From assembly GCA_012719035.1 (NCBI GenBank), contig JAAYBD010000011.1, positions 1 through 64,000 on the forward strand: a stretch of DNA of 64,000 nt, in the 5' to 3' direction. This DNA comes from Clostridiales bacterium. GTDB lineage: Bacteria > Bacillota > Clostridia > Oscillospirales > Oscillospiraceae. Under the pieces are notes generated by a model. The model saw only the letters and a list, made by a program, of their open reading frames with translations, was not told the origin of the DNA and did no database searches. Shown in pieces: positions 1 through 7,414 of the stretch (its first letter is position 1; the number at the start of each line of letters is the position of its first letter). A program made the position numbers and the translations under genes.

Positions 1-48
1 CTCTTTCAAAATCTTGATAATTTGCTCTTCTGTGAATCTCGTTTTCAT
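1..48 (-). CDS. IS3-family transposase OrfA, N-terminus only (runs off window)
   Basis: Sixteen codons are visible and translate to MKTRFTEEQIIKILKE. This is the highly typical start of IS3-family OrfA helix-turn-helix proteins, which bind the IS ends and are normally fused to OrfB by programmed frameshifting. An AAAGGGA ribosome binding site lies about 10 nt upstream of the ATG, and a TATAAT -10-like hexamer precedes it. Nothing beyond codon 16 is in the window, so whether the transposase is intact is unknown. Confidence 0.75.
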   Translation of the reverse strand, partial: MKTRFTEEQIIKILKE

Positions 49-126
49 GTTAATCACGTCCCTTTCAAAAATTATAGCATATCGTGACTAACATTCCTAT
101 TGGTTTAGTTTTCGGGGTTCAGGTCA
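1..126 (-). mobile_element. Partial IS3-family insertion sequence (end of element)
   Basis: The orfA start at 48 reads out of the window to the left. On the minus strand, TGACCTGAACCCC begins at 126 and TGAACCCC at 121, resembling the TG-starting terminal repeats of IS3-family elements. The exact end cannot be fixed because the other terminus is outside the window. The element abuts a short interrupted ORF, as expected for an insertion. Confidence 0.5.
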
Positions 127-182
127 CTCATGGCATCAAATTTTGAGTAATCTCGATTAGTATGCTTCTCAAATTCGGACAT
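105..182 (-). pseudogene. Truncated ORF stump, possibly a sigma-linked gene cut by IS3
   Basis: A 25-codon ORF starts at an ATG with an AGAAGG site 8 nt upstream. It lies about 60 nt downstream of the sigma factor gene on the same strand. Its middle (DYSKFDAMS) recalls the start of small proteins often encoded after ECF sigma genes in Clostridia; that comparison is from memory. The reading then runs into the presumed IS3 end and stops. Most likely it is the remaining 5' end of a gene interrupted by the IS. A chance ORF is possible. Confidence 0.3.
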
Positions 183-240
183 ATCGAGAACCTTCTTCAT
201 TTAGATATATTTACGCATCGTTGATTTAGGGGACACTAAA

Positions 241-725
241 TCAAGAATTTTCATCAATTATTTTTTTCAACCTCTTTTTTGCGCGCTGCACACGTTTTTT
301 GCACGCCTCAACCGTAATGCCTAATTCGCTTGCTGCTTCCAGCATAGTATATCTGTTAATAACGACCATCTTCAGTATTTCAAAATCATCTTCGCCCAGC
401 AAATCACGATATATGATATCGAATTCAAAATCTCCGTCTGGCGACACTATAACCATGTCATCGATAGATAATGCAGCAATTATAAGACTATTCATACGCG
501 CACGGCTTCTGCAAATATTCTTTATAATAGTGTTAGCCAGCCTTTTGGATTTTCACTTTCCATAAGACTGCCGGCCTTTATACAGGCAATCCGAAATGTA
601 TCCTGAACTGCTTCTTCAGCTAAGTCGCGATCATCTATCGCATTCATTGCATACACACACAATGGTGTAAACATTTCTCTGTACAAACCTTCAATGAGTT
701 CATCTTTATCTTTACCTTGCCCCAT
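241..725 (-). pseudogene. ECF-type RNA polymerase sigma factor, frameshifted
   Basis: Two consecutive reading frames make one sigma-70 family protein. The first (725 to about 522) starts at MGQGKDKDE and holds region 2, with LIEGLYREMFTPLCVYA and DLAEEAVQDTFRIA. It ends at a stop just after ENPKGWLT. Shifting by one base there restores TIIKNICRSRARMNSL and continues into region 4 (EILKMVVINRYTMLEAASE, then a helix-turn-helix and a basic tail). About one nucleotide is missing, so the gene is probably dead, unless the shift is a sequencing error. A GAGGAGG ribosome binding site sits 7 nt before the ATG. The XRE regulator gene lies 36 nt upstream on the same strand. Confidence 0.75.
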
Positions 726-760
726 GTCTCAACCTCCTCAAAAAAGGAGCATAACTCTAT

Positions 761-1102
761 CTATTTTCTAATTTCATCAGTAAATTCTTCGATGCAAAGC
801 CGTATTAATTTTTCCATTGAAATAACAAATGAAATAGGCTTGTCTTTTAAAAGAGTCTCAATATTACGTATGCGTGCATCGGTATGAGTTTCATAAAGCA
901 AGTAGTCTACGGTAACTCCCAGGTAAGCTGCAATCTCTCTCAAAACTGCATTGCTTACGCCTTTCTTACCACGCTCAAGATTCGCATAGAAGGATGTGCT
1001 TATTCCAATCTTTTCCGCCACTTCTTCCTGCGTAAAGTTTCGTTCGGATCGTAGCGACTGTAAATTATTGCCGACTATTAGCATAAGCGATTTTTTATCC
1101 AT
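761..1102 (-). CDS. XRE-family helix-turn-helix transcriptional regulator
   Basis: This 113-residue cytoplasmic DNA-binding protein has a Cro/C1-type helix-turn-helix at about residues 8-63 (TQEEVAEKIGIS, then FYANLERGKKGVSN and LGVTVDYLL). The C-terminal 45 residues have no recognised domain. An AAGGAG site lies upstream of the ATG, and an 8-bp inverted repeat flanks the promoter, which suggests autoregulation. It precedes the frameshifted sigma gene, so the two were probably co-transcribed. Regulators of this type commonly control excision or transfer genes of mobile elements; its target here is unknown. Confidence 0.85.
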   Translation of the reverse strand: MDKKSLMLIVGNNLQSLRSERNFTQEEVAEKIGISTSFYANLERGKKGVSNAVLREIAAYLGVTVDYLLYETHTDARIRNIETLLKDKPISFVISMEKLIRLCIEEFTDEIRK

Positions 1103-1158
1103 TGTTCAACCAACTCCTTATAGAATAATTATATTTTCCACAAGGAATAAGTTGAACA
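1103..1158 (-). promoter_or_regulatory. XRE gene promoter region with inverted repeat
   Basis: On the minus strand a TATAAT -10-like hexamer lies at 1133-1128. The arms TGTTCAAC (1103-1110) and GTTGAACA (1151-1158) form a perfect 8-bp inverted repeat around the promoter and 5' leader. This is a plausible binding site for the XRE protein itself. No clear -35 hexamer is visible. Confidence 0.4.
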
Positions 1159-1526
1159 GTCCATCAGAGTGCAATTATATTCCCAACAGAAACAACAAAC
1201 TCAATTTACTATATAGCAACAAAAGAATGTCCCTAAATCACACGAAACAAACATGTTTATTGTAACTGCACAGCAATTTGTTTGGGTAATTATAAAAACA
1301 TAATTGGTTTGAATGTGTTATGGACATCTGTCATCCATTAGAAATAAAAATGCTTTTCTGCAAGTATATTTGGCTGTGCCGCAATCTCAAAAAGAGGTTG
1401 CGGCTTTTTGCTCTGCAATAAGTGCAGCAGATATTCGTGGTTCTATGTTATCCCACGCTGCCGCTCACCGCCGCACTCCGCTCAGATTCGCACCGACCCA
1501 CAAAAATCTGAACGGAGGATGTCACA
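1159..1526. other. Gap without a convincing gene
   Basis: A 94-codon plus-strand ORF at 1313-1597 has no ribosome binding site and its translation resembles no family, so it is not called. The gap contains the right copy of the TGTCCCTAAATCA repeat (1228-1240) and a rho-independent terminator (1378-1409) whose gene is no longer present. The sequence before 1526 provides the leader and GGAGG site of the next gene. Confidence 0.6.
1378..1409 (+). terminator. Rho-independent terminator
   Basis: An 11-bp stem (1378-1388 with 1394-1404, one wobble pair) with an AAAAA loop is followed by TTTTT. No plus-strand gene precedes it, so its parent gene was probably deleted or interrupted. Confidence 0.75.
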
Positions 1527-1949
1527 ATGACAACCATAAATCTGCGGGATTACTACCCGATTTACAAAGAAGATACTTTCATCGACGTTTCCGATGAGAT
1601 TGCAACCTTCCTCGCGGAAGAAAAACGTCTCCAGACCAACTATGAGCAGTACATACGCGACAACAAGGCGTTCTACTCACTTGACTGCGGCGACGGCATC
1701 GAAACTGGCGCGCTGGACAAGCCGGAGCAGCCGGATGAAGCGTATGAGCGTGCCGAGATTGCCCGTCTGCTGGATGAAGCACTGGTGTCGATGCCCGAAA
1801 CGCAGCGGCGGCGCGTATATGCTCACATCGTTCTCCAGATGGACAAAACTCGCATTGCCACGGCGGAAAATGTCAGCGAAGGTTCTGTCCGCGAGAGCAT
1901 CCTGCGCGGCATCGCAAACTTGGAAAAGTTTTTGAAAAAACTTTTCTGA
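1527..1949 (+). CDS. Sigma-70 family-like protein of a conjugative element
   Basis: The 140-residue protein has a C-terminal half with sigma-70 region 4 character: ALVSMPETQRRRVYAHIVL, then an HTH (KTRIATAENVSEGSVRESIL). Its N-terminal half (INLRDYYPIYKEDTFIDVS) has no clear region 2, so it may act as a truncated or accessory sigma-like regulator. Small sigma-like genes of this layout are common in Tn916/Tn1549-type elements near xis and int, as here. A GGAGG site lies 8-10 nt before the ATG. The DNA is visibly more G+C-rich than the preceding genes, consistent with a different origin. Confidence 0.7.
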   Translation: MTTINLRDYYPIYKEDTFIDVSDEIATFLAEEKRLQTNYEQYIRDNKAFYSLDCGDGIETGALDKPEQPDEAYERAEIARLLDEALVSMPETQRRRVYAHIVLQMDKTRIATAENVSEGSVRESILRGIANLEKFLKKLF

Positions 1950-2457
1950 ACACCCCACGAAAAAGCCCGTTTTTTCTTGAGGTATATGAGAGGACATAGT
2001 TTTCTCACCTGACCTTTGAAAATCGAATATACGGTATTGCAGGCACAGACCCCGCGAGAAAAGCGAAATGAGGTGCGCCGCCAAGAAGATGGCTTACAGG
2101 AGGTGATTTTGGACAAGTCCGTCCGAGCGATCTACGCATTTTTCTCAGACACCGACGATGGTAAATCCGGGCGCGACGACAGCACGGGCGATACGCAACT
2201 CCAGCTACGGCCTCCCACTGACTTGAGGGGGAACGCGGCTTCACCCGTTAGCCTTTTACAAGCGACGGTGCGGCGGCGTTGGGACAGCCTTACCAAAGGC
2301 GGCCTGCAATATCCCTATCGCCGGGGTGCGTGGCAAATATGGCGCGGCCAAGAAGAAATAACAGCACAACCGTATCAGAACACTTAACCCAGCCTTATTA
2401 GGCTGTAAGCTATCTCCGATACGGTTGTGCTAATTTATAACAAGGGGAGGCTCTATC
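1950..2457 (+). other. Leader region before xis; doubtful ORF and large hairpin
   Basis: No confident gene is seen. A TTG at 2109 follows a very good AGGAGGTGAT site and opens a 92-codon frame to 2387. Its translation is rich in Arg, Asp and Gln with no family resemblance, so it is left as doubtful. The segment ends in a large inverted repeat (2363-2431) just before xis. Confidence 0.4.
2363..2431 (+). promoter_or_regulatory. Large hairpin upstream of xis
   Basis: AGCACAACCGTATC (2363-2376) and GATACGGTTGTGCT (2418-2431) are perfect 14-bp inverted arms. A second small hairpin (CAGCC/GGCTG) lies in the loop. The structure is 26 nt before the xis start. It has no downstream T-run, so a role as regulatory structure or recombinase-accessory site is more likely than a simple terminator. 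The function is inferred. Confidence 0.45.
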
Positions 2458-2682
2458 ATGGGTGCATCTCTAACGGTAAAAGACGCTTATTCCTTAATTC
2501 TAAAGGAGTATCCCGATGTTATGAACATTGAGCAAATGTGTTCTGCACTTGGGATTAGTACGAAAACCGGTTATCAGTTATTGAAAGAAGGTCAAGTGCT
2601 GTGCCTGAAAATTGGGCGCTCCTATCGCATACCCAAAGCGCACCTTCTTACATATTTAAGAATCAGGGGCGAATCAAACTAA
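2458..2682 (+). CDS. Excisionase / helix-turn-helix DNA-binding protein
   Basis: The 74-residue protein contains a MerR/excisionase-type HTH (MNIEQMCSALGISTKTGYQL, then LKIGRSYRIPKAHLLTYL). Xis proteins of this family bend DNA at element ends and turn the partner integrase toward excision. An AGGGGAGG site lies before the ATG. The integrase begins 94 nt downstream on the same strand, the usual xis-int order of Tn916/Tn1549-like elements. The gene itself appears intact, although its integrase partner is damaged. Confidence 0.8.
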   Translation: MGASLTVKDAYSLILKEYPDVMNIEQMCSALGISTKTGYQLLKEGQVLCLKIGRSYRIPKAHLLTYLRIRGESN

Positions 2683-2776
2683 CCCTCCGCATCGTTGAGA
2701 TTATCAAAATGCCGTGCTATCCTTATTGTGTCAACGGCAGATAATCTCGGCTGCTACACAAAGGAGGATAAGACAA

Positions 2777-3985
2777 ATGGTAGCAGGACATCTGCAAGAA
2801 AAGAAAGGCTTCTTTTATATGGTTTTGTGCTGGGCTGATATTAACGGCAAGCGCAAGACAAAATGGGTTTCAACAGGACTTTCCATTAAGGGAAATAAGA
2901 AAAAAGCGCAAAAGCTGTTGATGGAGACCCGCAAAACCTTCGTCCCGGACAATGTTGTCCCAATCAAACAAGAAATGCTTTTTGCCGACTTCATAGAGCA
3001 GTGGCTGGAAATTGTAAAGAGTTCGGTTCAAACGATGACGTATTCCTCGTACTCTAATATGATAAAAAGCGTTATCGCTCCGTATTTTCGTGAGCGCAGC
3101 ATTACGCTCGCTGGTTTGACTGCCACGGACATCCAGAGCTTTTACACACATGAACTAAAGCGAGTAAAGGCAAGCTCCGTTATTCATTACCATGCGAACA
3201 TCCACAAGGCACTCAAGTATGCCGTCAAGGTTGATTTGATCCCAACAAACCCGGCTGACAAAATCGAGCGGCCAAAAAAAGAACGCTTTGTCGGAAGCTT
3301 TTACGATGCTAATGAGATTAACAAGCTGTTCTCGGTAGCAGCTGGTACGAAATTAGAATTGCCGGTTATGATGGGAGCTTTCTATGGCTTACGCCGGAGC
3401 GAAGTTCTTGGGCTGAAATAGGACGCGATTGATTTTGAAAATAACACCATCACGATTCGACACACGGTAACATCCTGTAATCTGGACGGCAAGCACGTTT
3501 TGATTGCTTCGGACAGCACAAAAACAAAATCCAGTATGAGAACATTGCCGCTTGTTCCTGATTTTCGTGAAAAACTGCTTGTTGTAAAAGAAGAACAAGA
3601 AGGAAATCGTATGCTATGCGGACGCTCTTACAACAAAGAGTTTCTTGGCTATCTGTGTGTAGATGAAATGGGAAACCTGATTAAGCCTGGATATGTAACC
3701 ACGGCGTTTCCGCTCTTGCTGGAGCATAACGGCCTGCGTAAGATTCGCTATCATGACCTTCGCCATTCATGTGCCAGCTTACTTCTTGCCAACGGCGTTC
3801 CAATGAAGCAAATTCAGGAATGGCTTGGTCACCGGGTACACAAAAATACACAACTCATAAAAACATTGATTCTATCGGACTTTCGGCGACTGAATAAGTT
3901 TGATAGAGGTGCAATATGCAGAAAATATTGGAACAGATTTATAATGGTGAATTGTGCCCCAGCGAGCGCTCTGAGGTATGCGTAG
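2777..3985 (+). pseudogene. Tyrosine site-specific integrase, nonsense and C-terminal damage
   Basis: The start is the ATG at 2777, preceded by AAGGAGGATA. Residues 1-60 resemble the AP2-like arm-binding domain and 65-165 the SAM-like core-binding domain. Catalytic motif I is present (FYGLRRSEVLGLK). Codon 215 is then TAG (3419-3421), where DAIDFENNTITI continues in the same frame; relatives usually have a tryptophan there, which suggests TGG to TAG. Further on, HDLRHSCASLLL and EWLGH supply the HxxR and GH boxes. After GHR (about 3836) the sequence no longer resembles the family and no catalytic tyrosine is found at the expected spacing. Two lesions make strand exchange unlikely. Confidence 0.8.
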
Positions 3986-4194
3986 AAAAATTTCGCACCG
4001 CTAAGAAAGCAGCAGTGCAGGCACATGATGAATTTGAGCGAAAACTTACCCCTGAAATGAAAGCGGAGCTGGATAGCTTTTTATCATCAGAATCAGATGT
4101 AACAGCTTATCACATAGAACAGGCTTTTGTGGACGGTTTTCGATTAGGAGCAAAGCTTATACTTGAGATTTTGGAGGTGGGAAAAGATGATTGA
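3916..4194 (+). CDS. DUF6809-like small protein
   Basis: This 92-residue acidic protein starts MQKILEQIYNGELCPSERS and ends in an amphipathic region (FVDGFRLGAKLILEILEV). The pattern matches small DUF6809 proteins of Clostridia mobile elements, whose function is unknown. A GAGGTG site precedes the ATG. The gene overlaps the out-of-family tail of the broken integrase frame and, by 8 nt, the start of tnpV, so it is probably co-translated with tnpV. Confidence 0.65.
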   Translation: MQKILEQIYNGELCPSERSEVCVEKFRTAKKAAVQAHDEFERKLTPEMKAELDSFLSSESDVTAYHIEQAFVDGFRLGAKLILEILEVGKDD

Positions 4195-4531
4195 ACTAGA
4201 ATATGTAGAAATTGATGGTTTGCTTTATCCTAATATTGAAGCTGGAATGGAGAATATCGAAAATGATTTGGGCAAATATGGCATGCTACGGTTACGGTAT
4301 CTGCATGAGCAAAAGCCAGAAATGTTTCGAGAATTACTTCTTACAGGCAAACTCGCAGAGCATTGCAAGCAGATTGACCAGACCGCTTTTGACCGGGTTG
4401 AGCGCCTACAAACTGACTGGTTCAAAGCACATCCAATACCCACTGAGGACACGATGGAGCGCATCCAGTTATGGACACAAGCGCAAAACATTGCCGATGA
4501 ATTTGTGCTTGCGGAACTAATTTACACCTAA
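4187..4531 (+). CDS. tnpV: TnpV family transposon-encoded protein
   Basis: The 114-residue protein matches the TnpV pattern: a short N-terminal strand region (YVEIDGLLYPNI), the conserved LGKYGMLRLRYLHEQKP block, then LLTGKLAEHCKQID and the closing AQNIADEFVLAELIY. TnpV is carried by Tn4451-type mobilizable transposons; its biochemical role is not established. The start at 4187 is chosen because GGAGGTGG lies 7 nt upstream; an in-frame extension to 4163 has no such site. A bidirectional hairpin follows the stop codon directly. Confidence 0.75.
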   Translation: MIELEYVEIDGLLYPNIEAGMENIENDLGKYGMLRLRYLHEQKPEMFRELLLTGKLAEHCKQIDQTAFDRVERLQTDWFKAHPIPTEDTMERIQLWTQAQNIADEFVLAELIYT

Positions 4532-4533
4532 AA

Positions 4534-4573
4534 ATATCGCCCTGTTGACACTATTTGGTCAGCAGGGCGATAT
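4534..4573. terminator. Hairpin terminator after tnpV
   Basis: A 16-bp stem (4534-4549 with 4558-4573) has a single mismatch and an 8-nt loop. No long T-run follows, so termination strength is uncertain, but its place directly after the tnpV stop supports the call. Confidence 0.55.
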
Positions 4574-4720
4574 ACTTGTGTAGATTATCTTGCTACCCTC
4601 GAAAGGGTGGCGTTTGCAGAGGTAACCAGTTCAATGCTTATACCCTATATATGAATAACAAGACACATTTCTTTTTTAATAACTTCAATAAATTTCATCG
4701 GGTCTAAATTCCGTTTCTGT

Positions 4721-5374
4721 TTAAGACAAAGGTGAATTGTTTTCATTACTAGACGGCAAAGTTTGCATGAGGGCGAAAAAACATTCGGGCTTTCCGGTAC
4801 TAAAATATTCGTACCATGCTTCCAGAGTGTTTGATTGAAAAACGCCTAAATACTCAATGATTTGTTTTGCCCACAACAAGCCTCCCGTGGAACTTGCAGT
4901 AATAAGGTTGTTATCTGTTACAGATGGCTTGTCTATATAAAAACTTTGCCCTTTATAATTAGGAGAAACCATTTCAAGAAATCCCACTCCATTACTGGTA
5001 TGCGGACGCTTATCCAATAGCCCGAAGTTGGCAAGGGCAGCGGTAGCCCCACAGATTGCACACACCGTAGCGCCCAATGATAGAAATTCGCTTGCTTTTT
5101 CGATAATCGCGCCATGTTTGGGGTCGTTCCACGTATCCGCACCCGGTAATATCAGTACACTTGTTTCACTCACAACAATATCATCCATTAAGCAATCGGG
5201 CACGATTGTCAGGCCGCCCATTGTGCGGATTGGCTCTTTTGAATCACCGACCGTTTTGAGCGATACAGGTTGCGCACCTTTTTTGAAAAATCGACCAGAA
5301 TTTAGTTCTGAGATAACGTGCCCTAGCTCCCAGTCGGCTAAGGTATCAAGAACATAAACATAGATTGTAAACAT
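4721..5374 (-). CDS. DJ-1/PfpI family protein
   Basis: The 217-residue protein has the class I glutamine amidotransferase-like fold of DJ-1/PfpI. The strand TSVLILPGADTWND is followed by the nucleophile elbow AICGATAALA, with Cys at about residue 108. Family members act as glyoxalases/deglycases, chaperones or proteases, and the substrate here cannot be told. A GGAGGAAATTT site precedes the ATG. The gene is divergent from a WYL-domain regulator, and such pairs often form a regulator/target unit. It lies between two mobile-element modules, so it is probably cargo. Confidence 0.8.
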   Translation of the reverse strand: MFTIYVYVLDTLADWELGHVISELNSGRFFKKGAQPVSLKTVGDSKEPIRTMGGLTIVPDCLMDDIVVSETSVLILPGADTWNDPKHGAIIEKASEFLSLGATVCAICGATAALANFGLLDKRPHTSNGVGFLEMVSPNYKGQSFYIDKPSVTDNNLITASSTGGLLWAKQIIEYLGVFQSNTLEAWYEYFSTGKPECFFALMQTLPSSNENNSPLS

Positions 5375-5434
5375 AAATTTCCTCCGTTTTTATAGCGTTA
5401 TTGATTTGTTTTCAATCTTATTGTATCATGTAAT

Positions 5435-5445
5435 TGTTGACAACA
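5435..5445. promoter_or_regulatory. Operator-like palindrome between divergent genes
   Basis: TGTTGACAACA is a perfect odd-centred palindrome in the 107-bp space between the DJ-1 gene and the WYL regulator. It contains a TTGACA -35-like hexamer on the plus strand. It is a reasonable binding site for the WYL protein; this is inference from position and symmetry. Confidence 0.35.
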
Positions 5446-5481
5446 GTATGGCCACAATACAAATCGAAAGGCAACTATTAA

Positions 5482-6414
5482 ATGAAAATAGACAGGCTTG
5501 TTAGCATTATTATGATACTCCTTGATAAAAAACGTATAGGCGCACAGGAGTTAGCAGATATGTTTGAAGTTTCACCCCGTACAATATACCGCGACATAGA
5601 CGCTATTAACATGGCGGGTATTCCTGTTCACGGAGCGGCGGGAGTGGGCGGCGGCTTTGAAATCATGCAGGGATACAAGATTGATAAAAAGGTTTTTTCT
5701 ACTGCCGATCTTTCCGCCCTCTTGATGGGACTGTCCAGTCTTTCCAACATAATACGAGGCGATGAATTGGTACACGCTCTTGCGAAAGTCAAGAGTTTTG
5801 TCCCCGCCGACAAAGCAAAAGACATTGAATTGAAAGCAAATCAAATATGTATAGATTTAAGTCCGTGGATGGGTAACAGCAATATACAACCATATTTAGA
5901 AACGATCAAAGCAGCTTTGCAGAAAAGCAAGCTGCTGACCTTTGAATATATAGCCCACCACGGAAATAAAACCACACGAACAGTCGAGCCGTATCAGCTT
6001 GTATTGAAAAGTAGTTATTGGTATTTACACGGATATTGCCGTAAAAGAAATGATTTTCGTTTGTTTAGACTATCTCGTATGTCAAATCTAAAAATGCAAG
6101 AGGAAACTTTTGCACTACGAGGTTATCAAAAACCGACTTTAGACTTTACGGATATTGGGGAAACTATGCAAACAAAAATCAAAATCCGTATTCATAAATC
6201 TGTGATGGATAGAGTACTTGATTTTTGCTCCTATGAAGATTTTTTGCCAGACGGTGAGGAGTATTACATTGTTAGTTTTCCTTTCATAGAGAAAGAATAC
6301 CACTACGATATTCTTTTAAGTTTTGGGGATAAATGCGAGTGTTTAGAGCCGTTACATATCCGCGCTAAAATGAAGCGTAGAATACATGACATAGCTACCA
6401 TATACGAAAACTAG
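5482..6414 (+). CDS. YafY-type HTH and WYL-domain transcriptional regulator
   Basis: The 310-residue protein has an N-terminal winged helix (residues 1-60: MILLDKKRIGAQELADMF, VSPRTIYRDIDAI). A WYL domain lies around residues 140-215 (LLTFEYIAHHGNKTTRTVEP, then SSYWYLHGYCRKRNDFRLF), followed by a WCX-like C-terminus. WYL domains sense ligands, in some proteins nucleic acids or nucleotides, and regulate neighbouring genes. The ATG follows an AAAGG site. Divergence from the DJ-1 gene suggests that gene is its target. WYL regulators also occur near phage-defence genes, but none is seen here. Confidence 0.85.
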   Translation: MKIDRLVSIIMILLDKKRIGAQELADMFEVSPRTIYRDIDAINMAGIPVHGAAGVGGGFEIMQGYKIDKKVFSTADLSALLMGLSSLSNIIRGDELVHALAKVKSFVPADKAKDIELKANQICIDLSPWMGNSNIQPYLETIKAALQKSKLLTFEYIAHHGNKTTRTVEPYQLVLKSSYWYLHGYCRKRNDFRLFRLSRMSNLKMQEETFALRGYQKPTLDFTDIGETMQTKIKIRIHKSVMDRVLDFCSYEDFLPDGEEYYIVSFPFIEKEYHYDILLSFGDKCECLEPLHIRAKMKRRIHDIATIYEN

Positions 6415-7131
6415 AAAAAATTTTCATATTAAATTAGAAGGGTGACTATTCGGATTTAATTTTAGAATAACTACTGTGCAGGAGATATAAATTGAGCATC
6501 TCTTGCACTTATGCGACAAGTGCAAAAAATTATTTTCCATATCCAATATACTGTATAATAAGAAGGGCTTAAATAAGCATCAGTGCCTATTATTCTTAAT
6601 ACGCTTTTCGTAGTTACATGAATAGCTAATTGGGGCTACCAAAATAAACCTTTCTACAATTCAAAATGATGCGTCGAACCCTGTCAAACAATTCTCATTT
6701 ACATTATTTTTCGATTGTGCTAAAATAATTGCGTAAACTTTGAACCTTGACAAATGAACATGATATCCCGCAATGCAACGTGAGCATTGGGCGAGCGACG
6801 AGCCGAAGGGCGCTGACGGATTTTAATATCCGGCGATAAACCTTGCGGCTGTTACTGCTGTGTGGTACAGCAGGATTGCAACGACCCCTATGCGTAATCA
6901 TGATACTTCTGCCATGGCGGCAGGCCTGAAAGATGGCAACATGCATCACCCTGATTTGAGAAAGAATTGGGGGCGGCTGTTATGGGATTTGCATAACCGG
7001 TAAATCGGCATTGTGGACTGGAAAACCTTTTTATTACACTTTTATTATTGTATGAATGTCTAATTTTAAAAAGAAACAGCCGGTTCCAAGGGGATATTAT
7101 GTTCATTTGCAAAATAGAATTTTGGCTGCGT
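6415..7131. other. Gene-free stretch with several hairpins
   Basis: No ORF here has both a ribosome binding site and family resemblance. Visible structure includes a perfect 8-bp hairpin TTGCACTT/AAGTGCAA (6503-6525), a CTGCTGT/ACAGCAG hairpin near 6857-6875, and TGCC/GGCA pairs near 6912. The middle part (about 6760-7020) is more G+C-rich than its surroundings. It may be a structured RNA or decayed mobile-element sequence. Confidence 0.5.
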
Positions 7132-7165
7132 AGCTCTGTGTGATTTTTCGCACAGAGCTATTTTT
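7132..7165 (+). terminator. Rho-independent terminator
   Basis: AGCTCTGTG (7132-7140) and CACAGAGCT (7151-7159) form a perfect 9-bp stem followed by ATTTTT. It closes the gene-free stretch, which supports a plus-strand transcript ending here. Confidence 0.7.
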
Positions 7166-7177
7166 GCGTCCATTTGA

Positions 7178-7284
7178 GGGTAAGAGTGCAAAATTGCCTA
7201 TATAGGGTATTTTGCACTCTTGCCCTCTTTTCTTTTTGCGAAGAGCGTCAGACAACAGGGACGGATTCACACCCGAAGGGTGTG
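7178..7284. other. Candidate origin of transfer (oriT) palindromes upstream of mobC
   Basis: Two structures lie side by side. The first has 17-nt arms (7178-7194 and 7209-7225, one wobble) enclosing the perfect palindrome CCTATATAGG (7197-7206). The second is CACACCC-GAA-GGGTGTG (7268-7284). They sit 130-240 nt before mobC and the relaxase gene, where mobilizable elements usually carry oriT. The nick site cannot be identified from sequence alone. Confidence 0.45.
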
Positions 7285-7414
7285 GCAAGCGTCCTATCTG
7301 TCGGACATCCGTCCTCGCCCCTTGCGGTGCGCAGATAGTTTTCCTGCTCCGCAGAGGTAAAAAAGAGTAAATGCTTTTGCCCCCTTGGAACTCCATTCAG
7401 AAAGGAGTATTCCC

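Larger units (their letters stand above)
221..1240. repeat. Short inverted repeat pair flanking the sigma/XRE module
   Basis: On the left, 221-235 reads as the reverse complement of TGTCCCCTAAATCAA. On the right, 1228-1240 is TGTCCCTAAATCA. The arms match except for one missing C and face outward around the sigma factor and XRE genes. The left copy also forms a local palindrome with TAAATCAA at 237-244. They could be ends of a lost insertion sequence or a regulatory repeat; no transposase lies between them. Confidence 0.35.

Noticed and set aside
1313..1597. 94-codon plus-strand ORF
   Set aside because: It crosses a strong terminator and the start of the real sigma-like gene, has no ribosome binding site, and its translation resembles nothing known.
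6704..7112. Overlapping minus-strand ORFs in the gene-free segment
   Set aside because: No ribosome binding site, arginine- and histidine-rich translations, and no family resemblance; likely non-coding.
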